DNA of 64,000 nucleotides from Hyposmocoma kahamanoa (GCF_003589595.1 NW_020653391.1:3911641-3975640), one strand, 5' to 3'. Counted from the stretch's first letter, positions 9,829 through 20,934 are shown. Translations and numbers: made by a program. Notes: generated from the sequence alone by a model not told the origin.

Positions 9829-9903
9829 TGATGTTTTCGATCGAAGGTCACTGTCGACACGCGTCGGTTCAGCCGCGCCTACCCAGGCACACCTGAATAC
9901 AGG
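9829..9903 (+). CDS. Candidate internal host exon, 75 nt
   Basis: An excellent acceptor (CTGTTTTTTTCTGTACAG) ends at 9,828, followed by a sharply GC-richer block. One frame is fully open and reads DVFDRRSLSTRVGSAAPTQA then HLNT. The other plus frames contain a stop. The block closes with CAGG|GTGAAA, an acceptable donor with GT at 9,904. Length is exactly 25 codons, with the same codon phase at both edges, so skipping would keep the frame, as for cassette exons. The RRSLST stretch is a kinase-type basic-serine motif. I do not recognise the protein. No partner exon is identified, so chance is possible, but acceptor, composition and open frame agree. Confidence 0.4.
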
Positions 9904-10096
9904 GTGAAATACTTTAATAATAATTTTGTCTTACAGAAATTCATTTATTGTTTCAGTACTCAATCTGATGATTCTAATTTGACAACGTTATGGCAGTAAA
10001 CACTCCTACGTAAAGTTATACAAAGTTTCATATTGTATACATACATCAAATATGAATTCTATGTAAGTATATGATGAAAGTCACAAGGTTTTTTAT

Positions 10097-10363
10097 GATG
10101 TCAATGGACGGAACAAACAAGTCGTGCGCCTGGTGGTAAGCAACATGCCTGTCCATAACAGTTGCAGTTCTTCAAATCGCACTACTTCCACTGCGCTCGT
10201 CATTCTGAGACATAACTTAGCAAGTCCCAAGTGCCTGTAATTTCATCAGCACCCTTCAAAATTGGAACGCAGTAATGCTTACATTACTGGATCGCGGCAA
10301 AAATAGGTAAGGTGGCAGTACTTACCTCGACGAACTCTTTCACAAAGAGCTCTACTGATGCTA
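10097..10363 (-). mobile_element. B repeat copy, minus, near full length
   Basis: From AACAAGTCGTGCGCCTGGTG through GTGCCTGTAATTTCATCAGC to CTCTTTCACAAAGAGCTCTA. Confidence 0.85.
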
Positions 10364-10429
10364 AAAACGTTTTTTTACAGTTTGTTATAACCTGTCACCG
10401 AACTAACGAAAACCATCAATGAAAGATAT

Positions 10430-10698
10430 TTTTAACCGAGTTCAAAAGAAGTTCTCTATTCGTCTGTATCTTTTTTTATGTCTGTATGTACATTACGCGA
10501 TAACTCCGCGATAAATGATTTTTTATGGAAAGGGGGTACCACAGTAATGGTCCCATTTAAATTTGCAGAAAATTTTCCACCTCTCAGGGTGGCAAAATAC
10601 CTCTATGGCTCCGGTTTCGGGCACTTTCCGGTAACCGATTTCAATTAAACTTGGCAAATAGATGTAATTCTATGAACTTTTGAGGTCGATTTGTTTAG
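10430..10698 (+). mobile_element. C-family MITE-like repeat
   Basis: Ends are inverted (AACCGAGTTCAAAAG at left, TTTTGAGGTCGATTT at right). The body has TACATTACGCGATAACTCCG, GGTCCCATTTAAATTTGCAG and TTGGCAAATAGATGTAATTC. I know this repeat type as common in Lepidoptera. Confidence 0.75.
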
Positions 10699-11069
10699 TA
10701 CTGAGAAGTTCTGTACTGAGACTATTGTATATATAGAGTGTATAATAAATACCTCCTTCTGGAATCTATACTTTTCGTGTTTTTATATTATAATTGTATT
10801 TTGAGTACAATAGTTTATATTCAAGCGTATGACGTGTTTTATTTTTTTTCTGTGCTCTAAGTTATTACGGAATATAGCGGAATATCAGCGAGGACAATGT
10901 GCTTCATAGTTGTCTGAATCATAGACCCATTTGACGTATGTTTCTATTATTAATTTCTATTTTTAAATTTAATTTTTATATATAAAACCAAGCGCTTTAC
11001 ACAGAAAAATCGATGTTATTGAAATAAACAATATGTTTTTATTGAGATTTTTCGTGAAATAGCTCCATT

Positions 11070-11265
11070 AGTTTTGTTATGATTATGAGTACAAAGATCG
11101 AACACAGAAAAATTTCGTCGACACGGTGGGACCCACGACCATGTTGCACCGTAGCATTGCTCTTACCAACTGAGCCACAGGTCAAGTTACCGAGCTGTCG
11201 AAATTTTCCTATGTATTTTTGTTATAGAACTGTACGGCATTTGTCGCCACTAGTGACATCTGATT
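11070..11265 (-). mobile_element. tRNA-like SINE (family F)
   Basis: Reverse orientation: AAAGATCGAACACAGAAAAA, then TGCTCTTACCAACTGAGCCA (A-box region in reverse), and GGCATTTGTCGCCACTAG near the 5' side. Diverged from the copies at 12,755 and 18,537. Confidence 0.65.
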
Positions 11266-11375
11266 TTTTTTTATTTCGAGTTGTTATTTAAGGTGGTCAC
11301 ATAACTTGTTTCCTTGTAACATTCTCTGAGGTTATCAAGTATGTTTGTAGCAACTATTTAAAGTAATATTTTTTT

Positions 11376-11556
11376 TTAGACAATCACACCAATTATCTGG
11401 TATTCCCTCTACTAAACAGAGTAATGTAATTCACTCCAGGACACCCACACCAGAACCAATTTTAAAAGTTCATTTCCCAAATTCGTCCTACCGGGAATCG
11501 AACCTGGGGTTTTCTCATCCAGGATAGTATAAGCCGTTGAGCCACCGAGGTCGTCA
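11376..11556 (-). mobile_element. tRNA-derived SINE (family H)
   Basis: Reverse orientation: the head at the right end reads GTTGAGCCACCGAGGTCGTC, the B-box region TACCGGGAATCGAACCTGGG, the body CACCAGAACCAATTTTAAAA, and a poly-T at the left is the A-rich tail. This is the best-preserved H copy. Confidence 0.8.
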
Positions 11557-12022
11557 ATTTAATCATGTTGTAAATTGATGTCATCAAGTATCTTGATTAA
11601 AGTACATAGAAAAATATACTTCCCGTTATTAAAGAACCACGCTGTAAATGCGTATAAGTTAATGTGAGGCCACAATGTGTGAAATCAAGCGAGGACGGCG
11701 GACGACACTAAATTACCGAGTCATTTATTGATTTTTTTTTCTCATTTTGTAATATTATTCGCGTTTATGTCCAGGGTAACAAAACTGAAAGCTGTACATG
11801 TCTTACCCTTGGTATAATAAATATAATAAAGGATGAAGTTAACAAACGTTAAAAATTTGTAATAGGCACCTATGTAATGTCAGCAACCTTCGTAAAGTAA
11901 CTGAGCTATAGAGATAATCCATTAAAATAACATTTACAAATAACTAAACCGCATGATAGTATTGTAGTGAATTAAACTAAAAAAAGACATTTTCTATCCT
12001 TGGTAAAATAAAGTCACATTCA

Positions 12023-12249
12023 CCTCTCATGGCAGAATGTCATAAGTGGAGTTGCGTCAAAAACGTTTATTGCTCCATTAGATAGAGATAAATATAACCC
12101 ATATCCTCTCCAATTCTTTTACCTCTATCCACAATATTAGTCGATACAGTTACAAGAATTGGAGAGTATGTGGGTTACATTTTTCTGTATCTAATGGAGC
12201 AACAAACATGTTTGACGTAACTCCACTTATGCCATACCTCCACGAGGGG
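12023..12249. mobile_element. Long-arm palindromic MITE (M2)
   Basis: Two arms of about 95 bp: CATAAGTGGAGTTGCGTCAA, TTGCTCCATTAGATAGAG and CCTCTCCAATTCTT at left, with their complements TATCTAATGGAGCAA and GACGTAACTCCACTTATG at right. Only a short spacer separates them. Confidence 0.85.
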
Positions 12250-12344
12250 TGCGTTTGATCATAAATAAAAAGTGGTTTTATCATATGAAAATTATAAAAA
12301 TAATAAAACAAAAATAAATATAAAAATTCTTATTTTATTAGAAT

Positions 12345-12395
12345 TTTTTCTGAGTATTCGATCTTTATTAATAATTATAAGAAACTAGTGGAGTA
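12345..12395 (+). repeat. SINE F tail fragment
   Basis: TCTGAGTATTCGATCTTTAT followed by ATAATTATAAGAAACTAGTG equals the 3' end of family F. Confidence 0.55.
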
Positions 12396-12514
12396 ATTTC
12401 ACAAAAAATAATTAAATAGCAATTCAATAAAAAATTAAAATACGAAGTGTTATATGCGAAATTTTATAACACTCCTATTTAAACGTAAAAAGGTCATCTA
12501 CTAATTTAATTCAT

Positions 12515-12610
12515 AGAATCTTTAAACCTCTCTCCTGAAAAGTTGCAATTTTGCAGATGTGTTATTATTTTATGCCTCTTCCCTTGTGATATTGCATAAT
12601 AATCTTCCTG
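12515..12610 (-). repeat. Q-family repeat fragment
   Basis: CCTCTCTCCTGAAAAGTTGC and AATTTTGCAGATGTG are shared, in reverse, with 23,260-23,470 and 28,575-28,690. Confidence 0.5.
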
Positions 12611-12754
12611 TTTTTCGATAGTAAATTTGAAAAACATTACACTATTTTATATTTTTGTTGAATTGATATTATACACATATATATGATATACAGTGAATAG
12701 CGACATCTCTCGCCAGGGCTGGTAGCTGTAAACATATCTAACTGAGTGATAAAA

Positions 12755-12962
12755 CTTTCATAGATTTCTCATATTTTGAATAATCAAATACAAAGACACG
12801 ATAACAAGCACATAGAAAAATTCGTGAGGTCCGCTGGTTCGTTCCGTGGCTTAGTTGGTATAGCGTCTGCCACGGTATGCTAGAAGACGAAGTTCGAATC
12901 CGGCCGGATCGAAGGATTTTTTCTGAGTGTTCGATCTTTGTATTAATAATTACAACAAACAT
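12755..12962 (+). mobile_element. tRNA-derived SINE (family F), full length
   Basis: Begins at TTCATAGATTTCTCATA. The tRNA-like core has CCGTGGCTTAGTTGGTATAG (A box) and AAGTTCGAATCCGGCCGG (B box), and the 3' part is GATCGAAGGATTTTTTCTGA then TCGATCTTTGTATTAATAAT. Confidence 0.8.
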
Positions 12963-13570
12963 TACCCTCCTTTTAGCTTTCTCGCAGTCAGGTAACCGAA
13001 CAAGTTCATGTTAATTGCGTGTGCGTTGGTTTTTTGTAATATTAAATGAACTAATTTCAATTTTAATTACACCTACTATTTGTGACGGTGGCCATATTGT
13101 CTTTTTTTTATATAACTCGCTTCCTTTGTCTCCAATACAACATCAACTTAATTTAAGCAACTAACATATTCTAAAAAATGAAATTGAATCAAAACATAAC
13201 ATTTTCAAAGTAGGTTCGATAACAATTTGTAACCGGTGCGAACACGCATGCCGAATCAAATGGTGAATGAACTGAGTAACATTTGACTTTTACAAACCGC
13301 TTTTTGTGTACAGACGACGTTTCGTTCCGTTTTGACATCCATCCATTTATCATACAATATATCAATACGTGATCGGCTGTACTAGCGCTATATGATTATA
13401 GTATTACAAACTTATTATTTGCCTTTAAAAATATATTACTTTTGATTCAGATTTTTCGTTGTTAACCAAGTTTGAAGTTAAAAAAAGCAAAGCATCTACT
13501 TTTCTTGCTACTTAGCTTACATATACTGCAACCTAATGGAATAGCTAATTTTCATAACTACTTTTAATAG

Positions 13571-13818
13571 CAGTTGAGCTCCTTGGGAAAGCGTTCATCT
13601 AGAGAAGTACTGCCGCCATACCTATTTCTGCCGCCAAGCAGTAATGTCAGATTACCGTGTTCCGGTTTGGAAGGATAAGGGTGCTGGTGAAATTACAGGC
13701 ACATGGGACTTGTCAACTTATGTCTCAGAGTAACGGGCGCAGCGGCGGTGCCCCTCAGATCTTTGCGATTTAAAGCTCTGAGTGGCACTACAACTGTTAC
13801 GGACAGGCGTGTAGCTTA
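13571..13818 (+). mobile_element. B repeat copy, plus
   Basis: Near complete from GCAGTTGAGCTCCTTGGG to GGACAGGCGTGTAGCTTACC, where its last ~45 bp are replaced by a TA microsatellite. Confidence 0.85.

Positions 13819-13857
<39 letters not shown>
13819..13857. repeat. (TA)n microsatellite
   Basis: About 18 uninterrupted TA units, exactly at the breakpoint of the B copy. Confidence 0.95.
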
Positions 13858-13860
<3 letters not shown>

Positions 13861-14385
13861 ATTAAGGCATTGAATACTTTATGGTTGACATTATTATTTT
13901 TTGGTTCGAAAATTTCGGAGCGTTGGTCAAAATATATTTTTTCACGTATAATCTCATATTTGTACGATTATTGCAAAACTTTATGTTAGTAATATGGCAG
14001 AAATACATTTATGTTTCTACATTTATGTATACAGTGGGACTAAAACTAAACTAATTTTTGAACTGTAATTGTAATGTTGTACAAAATGTACCGGTTGGAT
14101 TCATTCACTGTAAGTCGAGTCGTAATTTTCAAATCTTTCTATTCCAATTTCACACTTATGTGCAATAGGAATAAAGGTGAGGCTTAGTTACGAATTATAG
14201 AGGTTCATTGATATTTTGTTTTTGTTAACATATTACCAATGTTAAAATGGCCAACTTATCCAGTTTGTAAATAACGGTTTAAAGTACCGACATTTTTGTC
14301 TTTAGTTGCAATTTTATTATGATCAAGACTGTCAAGTACGGGAAACTGATAGATCTTTTTCTTCTTGACAGAATTGTTTTTGGCG

Positions 14386-14440
14386 CTTAACACCAGGCGC
14401 ACGACTCGCTCGTCCCGTCGTTTGATATCATCACTTCAGA
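14386..14440 (+). repeat. B repeat 3' fragment
   Basis: GCGCTTAACACCAGGCGCAC and TCGTCCCGTCGTTTGATATC are the final part of B. Confidence 0.75.
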
Positions 14441-14448
14441 ATACCTTC

Positions 14449-14738
14449 TAAAAAAACCGATCTCAAAAGTTCGTGAAATTACATGTATTTGCCAAGTGTT
14501 ATTGAAATCGGTTACCGGATTCATCTCCTAGTTTGCTACCTTTAGGGGTGGAATGTTTTCTTCAAATTTAAATGGGACCACTGCTGAGGTACCCTTCCTT
14601 CCTTTCTGCTTTCCAACCAAAAAAAAAAAAAATCGAAATCGGTCCTCAAATTTGCCAAAGTTGTCGCGTAAAATACATACAAAGAGAAACCTACAGTCTA
14701 AAATTGAGAACCTCCTCCTTTGTTTTGAAGTTCGTTAG
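14449..14738 (-). mobile_element. C-family repeat, reverse
   Basis: AAAACCGATCTCAAAAGTTC at left, TTTGCCAAGTGTTATTGAAA, TGGGACCACTGCTGAGGTAC, and GAGAACCTCCTCC near the right end, followed by TTTTGAAGTTCGTTAG. Confidence 0.75.
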
Positions 14739-14740
14739 AA

Positions 14741-14798
14741 AAGAAATAGGTAAGGCAGTACTTCCTTGGACGAACTCTTTCACAAGGAGCTCTACGGT
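14741..14798 (-). repeat. B repeat 5' fragment
   Basis: AGAAATAGGTAAGGCAGTAC and CTCTTTCACAAGGAGCTCTA. Opposite in orientation to the B fragment at 14,386, so the two are separate insertions. Confidence 0.75.
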
Positions 14799-15512
14799 TA
14801 CCCTCCAATCCCGGAAACAGCGATGCTGTTTTGTGGTAAAAACAGGTTATGAATACCTATCCAGGTGGGTTTGTCACGGACAACTTCACCACCATCAAAA
14901 TAGAACCTAACGCTACGTAACAAGAGTAGAAATTATATTATACAAAAATTTTCAACCGGTACTATCTGTGGGCGGATACGTTAAGTCTTACTGTTCCATG
15001 AGACATACCTAGTCAATTCGGGGGTAAACAAAAAACAACTTAGCATATTCAATTTGTCGTGTTTAGAACACGTTTGTTTCGCTGTGTCATTGAGGAGAGA
15101 TGCTGAGGCCGGAGCTGGTACAAAGATATGAGAAGTTTAAATCGATTTTCGTTTATTCGATGTACATTTTAATTACTTTAGTTCGTGCGCACATTTGACG
15201 TTAAAACGTAGTGGAACAAAAAAAAAAACTGTTTATATTTTTTGATATTTGAGATTTCCGAGCGAATTGGTGTTCTATTTCTGAGACTTATACACTCATG
15301 GACATTTCGTTGGGTATAGTACAAATCCGCGTATGTAGCATTGGTAAATAGCGCCTATCTGCTCTAAACCAAACTTCACAGGAGAGGGATTTAACGTTAT
15401 TATTTTGTTATTTCAATGGCTACGACAAATGCTAGTTACGCGTAATTGCACTATCGCCGACGATATGTAAAGGAACGCAAAAAAAAAAGGTTGAATGAAA
15501 AGCCTAGTGGTT

Positions 15513-15905
15513 TGACCTATCGCCACTCCAGCAGGTTTCGAGTCTGGGCTCACACCTCTGAATTTCTCTAAATTTATGTGCGAAAGGTCGCGGGAAGCCG
15601 ATGGATGCGGGCAGCGCAGGACCGATCGTCGTGGAGATCGTTGGGGGAGGCCTATGTCCAGCAGTGGGCGTCGTATGGCTGAATGATGATGTGCGAAATT
15701 TAATTTGAAATTTAGGTACCATGAGCTTTTTGGTGGAAAACATCGTGATGAACACGTCGAAGAAGGTTCATAACCCTCGGAAACCGTGTGAAGTCCCCAA
15801 CCCGCATTGGGCCAGTGTGGCAAACTATGGCCTAAACCCTCGCCTGAGCCCGTATCCAGCAGTGGGACATATAAATGGATTGATGGTGATGACAGTGATG
15901 ATAAC
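15513..15905 (+). mobile_element. SINE family G, split by an RTE insertion
   Basis: The head has TTTCGAGTCTGGGCTCACAC and CTCTGAATTTCTCTAAATTT. After the insertion the body continues with GTGGAAAACATCGTGATG, GTGTGAAGTCCCCAACCCGC and CGTATCCAGCAGTGGGACAT, and ends in TGATGGTGATGACAGTGATG. Removing 15,586-15,698 restores the family consensus. Confidence 0.85.
15586..15688 (+). mobile_element. 5'-truncated RTE LINE with target-site duplication
   Basis: A 103 bp insert reads VAGSRWMRAAQDRSSW then RSLGEAYVQQWASYG and a stop, the characteristic C terminus of an RTE-clade LINE, ending in an ATGATG tail. Both sides carry ATGTGCGAAA (15,576-15,585 and 15,689-15,698), a clean 10 bp target-site duplication inside SINE G. 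Confidence 0.9.
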
Positions 15906-15985
15906 AATGTTCATAATAATATGAACCACCACAGTTTTATTAGTGTTTTGATTTCGACTAAACATTCTGGTATGTGTAGATAGCG

Positions 15986-16345
15986 GTGTGGTGGTGGTTT
16001 TTTAGAGTTCCTTTATGGTCAGGCCACACTGAAACGATACAAAACATGTTTAAAAGAAAAGAAAACTTTAAACCATCACATGGCCACCATCTTTCTGCAC
16101 ACCTGCTGCACACAATTTTTTTCAGCAACAGAGTGATGCATAATTGGAACGTGCTAACGGAAGATGTTGTTTCTGCTGTCTCTGTCAAAGCCCTCAATAA
16201 CAAGCTCGACAACTGGCTACGAAAGAGTTAATTAGTGCTAAAAAAAGTGAACTAAAACAAACGATATAAATTTCAAGACTGTGTGATGTAGACATACCAG
16301 CAGAAGCTGCTCGGCTATAATCAAATAAATAAATTATAAAAACTT
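15986..16345 (+). mobile_element. LINE reverse transcriptase C-terminal end (Jockey/CR1-like)
   Basis: The frame reads HLLHTIFFSNRVMHNWNVLT, EDVVSAVSVKALNNKLDNWL and stops at 16,229. The FFSNRV..WN pattern is a LINE C-terminal signature. The 3' UTR ends in ATCAAATAAATAAATTATAA at about 16,320-16,345. Confidence 0.8.
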
Positions 16346-16619
16346 CCGAGCCCCGGAACGCTTCCGCGGCCGCCTCTGTGTGGCCAGAGCACTAAATCCG
16401 TCCATGAGTATACAAATATAACAAACCCATTTTCCTACATTGATCGAAACATATTCATTTTGACCGTAACCCGGTCCCCAAGTCTGCTAACTTTCTGGAA
16501 TCACTTGTTATTGTAATTGTTGCAATGGCAGTTGAGTTTCAATAGAGTGTCAGTGGAATGAGAGTGATGGCATTCATTCAATCAATCACTATAACGATTT
16601 ATTAATAGAATCTTTGTCC

Positions 16620-17215
16620 TGCAGAAACGTGCGGTTAGGGCAATTTACAATCTCGGCCCCATAGTGTCTTTGAGAGATAAGTTTAAAGAGATTAACATTC
16701 TGACAGTAACGTCACAGTACATTTATGAAAATGTTATCTATGTAAAGAAAAATATTATATAATTTTATGATAAATAGTGACAGACATAACATTAATACGA
16801 GAAATAAAAATAAATTATCTGTTCTTGATAGTCGTCTTCATAAAGTTTCAAATTTATTTAATGGGCAATGTTTACGCTTCTATAACAAGGTTCCGATTGA
16901 TACTCAAAATTTGTCATTTACGAGGTTTATACTACTAAAAAATCTTTATATTAAAGGCTTCTGCGTACTTGGATGACAAAAATCCTTGGTAGTGATCAGT
17001 TTAGCTCTGTCAGGTATTCTCGATCAAAGATGTTTGAATTAAATATTGTAATGATAAATGTATTCAAATGTATATTTACAAAGAGCAACTATTAGAGTTC
17101 CTTGCTCATTCTTCTCAAGGGAATCTGTCTTACAAATGAGCAGTAGATAGAATCAGTATGACGATTTCAAATGCAATTTGCTTACCTATGAAATAAAGAT
17201 TATTTTATTTTGACT
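16620..17215 (+). mobile_element. Jockey-like LINE C terminus and 3' UTR
   Basis: QKRAVRAIYNLGPIVSLRDK, FKEINILTVTSQYIYENVIY, then HNINTRNKNKL and FNGQCLRFYNKVPIDTQNL give the end of a LINE polyprotein, with a stop at 16,760 and another frame break. The non-coding 3' part (TTTACAAAGAG, TTCTCAAGGGAATCTGTC) ends AATAAAGATTATTTTATTTT. The same 3' UTR recurs at 42,330-42,595. Confidence 0.85.
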
Positions 17216-17702
17216 TCGATCGATGTTGCCACTAAAACTACCTTGGATTACATATCTTAATATTTATCTCGTTTTACCAGCAACTTAGTCTTCAAATTAA
17301 AGGTATTTTATTATTCAAATAATCAGTACACTACGCCTTCGACGTGCCTTCAACTCAAAAATTGCAATGGCCGTTGAATAAGTAGCTCGACGGCTAGCCA
17401 CTAACGACGAATAAAATCCTGTTATTGACACTTTGTCGACACAAGTGACCTTGTTCAAAAAGTGCAGACTTGGGGCCCTGATTTTATGGTCGCAATTGAT
17501 TATCAAAAAACTACAAGGACAATGCTGCCCTCCTTCTTCATTGTCACTTAAAAAAAATGTCAATTACGATGATTTTGTTTGTTTAACAATAAAATAGAAA
17601 CTAACTAAGTTATTAAACACCGATTACAGAGGGTTATAGATCTTGTTTTAGTGATTCCAGATGTGTTAATAACTCGATTTTGATGAAAATGTTATTAGTA
17701 AA

Positions 17703-17895
17703 TATTTTTTATAACGTCAAGTGACGGGACGAACAAGGCGCGTGACTGATGGTAAGCTACACGCTTGTCCATAACAGCTGCAGTATCACTGTAAGCATTT
17801 AATCGCAAAGACTGTGAATTTGACAAGTCCCATTTGTTTGGAAATTCACCAGCACCCTTACCCTTCCAAACCGGAACACTGACTGTGTTCCGGTT
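17703..17895 (-). mobile_element. B repeat copy, minus, 5' truncated
   Basis: TCAAGTGACGGGACGAACAA, GGTAAGCTACACGCTTGTCC, then ACCCTTACCCTTCCAAACCG, after which B is lost. Confidence 0.8.
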
Positions 17896-18039
17896 TTGAA
17901 GCTTGGGCCTTTTCAAGGCCAAAGTGAATGGGCATTATTTGAATGTGCACGCTCCATTGTCGACGTTCCAAATTGCGAAAATATGTAACGAATTCAGTAC
18001 TATTAAGTAACAGAAAAACGAAATTAATTCTTAAGGTTT

Positions 18040-18345
18040 ATTTTTTTATAATATCAAGTGGCGGGACAAACAAGTCGTGCGCTGGGGGTAAGTGACACGC
18101 ATATCCATAACAGTTGCAGTGCCACTCACAGAGCTTTTAATCGCAAAGATCTTAGGGGCACTGCCACTTTGCCCGTCACCCTGAGACATGAGTTGACAAG
18201 TCCCATGTGCCTGTAATTTCACCAGCACCCTGACTCTTCAAAACCGAAACACAATAATGCTGACATTACTGCTTGGCGGCAGATAGGTAAGGTGGCTGTA
18301 CTTCCCTGGACGAACTCTTTCACAAGGAGCTCTACTGCTACTAAT
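18040..18345 (-). mobile_element. B repeat copy, minus, full length
   Basis: From the T-rich end (TATTTTTTTATAATATCAAG) to GAGCTCTACTGCTACTAATA. It shows both element ends clearly, including the conserved palindrome around ATGCTGACATTACTGCTTGG. Confidence 0.9.
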
Positions 18346-18536
18346 ATAAGGATGGAGTATAATATAATGAAAAGAAGGGCAGAATGTCTCCTTTGTTATA
18401 ACGGCAATTATTAACCCACAAAATATTAGTTATCTTGCAGGCACGCATGATACATCCTCGATTAAATCTTCACTCATCATCAGGTGCGATTGTGGTTTCA
18501 TGTATATAAGAAAATAATAAGGTGACGAAATATCAT

Positions 18537-18770
18537 AGATTTCTCATAGATGGCGCTGCGGCTAAAAAGTCATTGAAAAACCAAATGCAAAGATACGACG
18601 CAAGCACATAAAAAAATTCGTGAGGTCCGCTGGTTTGCTCCGTTGCTTAGTTGGTATAGCGTCTGACACGGTATGCTAGAAGACGTCGGTTCGAATCCGG
18701 CCGGATCGAAGGAATTTTTTCTGAGTGTTCAATCTTTGTATTAATAATTATAACTAACTAGTGGAGTCAT
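18537..18770 (+). mobile_element. tRNA-derived SINE (family F), full length
   Basis: ATAGATGGCGCTGCGGC near the start, TTAGTTGGTATAGCGTCTGA (A box), TCGGTTCGAATCCGGCCGGA (B box), tail TTTTCTGAGTGTTCAATC. Confidence 0.85.
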
Positions 18771-19379
18771 TGCATATAAAAATAATTGAATATCAAAAAA
18801 TTTTAAATAATTGAAGAATTTCGAAATATTTTGGTCCGTCATAAATACATTTTACAACGTTCATTCCTTTCTCAATACGCAAAGGACTTTGTGCCCTGAA
18901 GCCTCGTTTATACAGCCTCACATTAAATACATAGTAAATCACATAAAAGCTTTATGTGCTGCACCTTGGGTAACGACGGCAGAGAAAAAGTCGTATTTGG
19001 ATCTGGAAAATTCTTAAAGGCTCACATTGACGCGGAACAGAATGGAAGTAATTTTTTGTAACCTTATCATATTGAACTTTATTTCAATAGTGTAACGTAA
19101 ATAATTATAACTTTTTTATTAAAAAAAACTGACTTCAAAAGTAATCTCGCTGTAGTGAAAGGATATCTAATGGTGACACATTTAAGGTAACTTATCGTCA
19201 GGTATCTCTTTTGTGTATAGATATACTGGGTGTAAAAATTAGTGGGACGTGAAGTGGAACTAACTTAAATAATTAATTTTACTCAAAGGAAAACTTCTTT
19301 TATTTTTTACCGTTTTAATAAAAAGCTTACGTGACTAATTTCAATTGTAGACACAATGTTCATAGTAATCTATAATTTA

Positions 19380-19600
19380 ACTGCCTCCATGGCCGAACGG
19401 TTACCGTACTCGTTTGCCATGCAGAGGTGGGTGCTTCCTAGGCCGGAAGAAATATTTGTATGCCCTACGTTTATTTCTCTCGTGAGTTTGGGTCTACTTT
19501 GTGGTTATCTATGTGAGTGTCCATGGCGTCCGAGTTACATGGTTTCCTTAGTACGCGGCTACGAGTGGATGCGTAATTACTATTATATTTATTGAATAAT
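19380..19600 (+). mobile_element. tRNA-derived SINE (family A)
   Basis: ACTGCCTCCATGGCCGAACG head, then TTTATTTCTCTCGTGAGTTT, GGTTATCTATGTGAGTGTCC and GTTTCCTTAGTACGCGGCTA. The B-box region is altered in this copy. Confidence 0.85.
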
Positions 19601-19615
19601 CTCAGTACAGAGTAC

Positions 19616-20006
19616 TAAAAAACCGACCTTAAAAGTACGTGGAATTGCATCTATTTGCCAAGTTTTATTGAAATATTCCCTAGTTCGCCACTATACAGGA
19701 CTTGACACAGGAGATAATAAAAATCGGATCTTACTACACAAAGTATATTGAGAGAGAAAAACGCCTTGAATTGGAGAACCAACCATTAAAATAATTGCTC
19801 CTTAAGTAAAATTTGGGCACTATTTATAAAAATTAATGTTCTTGCGTGATCAGCCGTCCTTAGAGGTGGATGATTTTCTTCAAAATGAAATGGAACCACT
19901 ATGGAGGTACCCCCTTTCCCACAAAAAAAGAATCATGAAAATCGGTTCACAAATACCGGAGTTATCGCGTAACAAAAAAAAGATTTTTGAAATCGGTTAA
20001 AAATAA
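19616..20006 (-). mobile_element. C-family repeat with internal insertion
   Basis: AAAAACCGACCTTAAAAGTA and TTTGCCAAGTTTTATTGAAA at left; CACTATGGAGGTACCCCC and AAATACCGGAGTTATCGCG at right. About 160 bp at 19,690-19,855 do not belong to C and interrupt it. Confidence 0.7.
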
Positions 20007-20377
20007 TTGTCCTTTTCACCGATCCTGTCAATTAGTTCAATAAAATAGTAAGTGTTTATTTTTTGAACCAACTGGTTCGATACCCGGTTCAGGTAAACCT
20101 TAAAAAATCTGTGAATACAGTAAAAGAATGTTTCTTGAAGTAAAATTAGTTATCTTATGTATTCAAGGTAATTTTCCTTTTATTTCCCATGTTGATATTT
20201 TTTCACCCCGTATAAGGTAGTTTTCATGGGTTATTGTACAACCTACGTATTACCTACATAATTAAAAATGTTATTAATATACATATACGGATTTTGGTAA
20301 CCATGCGATAATATTTTGAGAGCAAAACTTGGTTCCACTAAAAGGCAATATTCGCATGTTGACCGTACGAAGTACAC

Positions 20378-20416
20378 GGTGTTGCAGCAACACCGCAGTG
20401 CGCTGGCGCACGCGTT
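20378..20416. other. Two adjacent GC-rich hairpins
   Basis: GGTGTTGCAGCAACACC (a 17-base palindrome around one mismatch) is followed after six bases by GTGCGCTGGCGCAC. They sit in a CpG-rich patch running on to TTTCCCCGCCTCCCG. The role is unknown. Confidence 0.5.
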
Positions 20417-20934
20417 TTGACGCTTTCCCCGCCTCCCGTTGCCATGTTCTACTATTACAATAATCAGGTTTCCGAGAAGTACATTTATGTTATGTGTTAT
20501 TTGAATTTATGGTATTTCCTACTCAACTATGAAACGCAAGGCTCAGAAAATAAAGGGTTTATTTTATTTCGAATAAAAATAAAAATTACTTACGAGTGAA
20601 TTTTTGGTTTCGTCGTAGTCGTAGTCATAGTCGTAGTAGGTGAAAATAAATGAACGAAAATGAATGAAATGAAGGACGAAGACAGGTTACCTGTTAATAC
20701 GATTATATTATTATAGAACTGTTGTTTTCCTTACATACGCGAAGTGCCATACTGCCTGACATTCTAAACAAAATACCTGGGGCCCATTTCTGCAAATTTT
20801 CTTGAAGTTTCTTAACAATATATGTTTACGAATTGTAAGGAATGCAAACAAGTTTTAAAAAAGTACTACTTGGATTGTTTATCGTACTTATAACAAAAGT
20901 AGAGAATTAATTTGCACTACGCTATTTAACGTGG

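Larger units (their letters stand above)
19225..20216. repeat. Possible ~1 kb inverted-repeat element hosting other repeats
   Basis: TATACTGGGTGTAAAAATTA at the left and the complement of TTTTTTCACCCCGTATAAG at the right form an imperfect inverted pair. SINE A and a C element sit between them. The pairing may be accidental. Confidence 0.25.

Noticed and set aside
15413..15907. Minus-strand open frames of 164 and 83 codons
   Set aside because: They run across SINE G and the RTE insertion in the non-coding direction.
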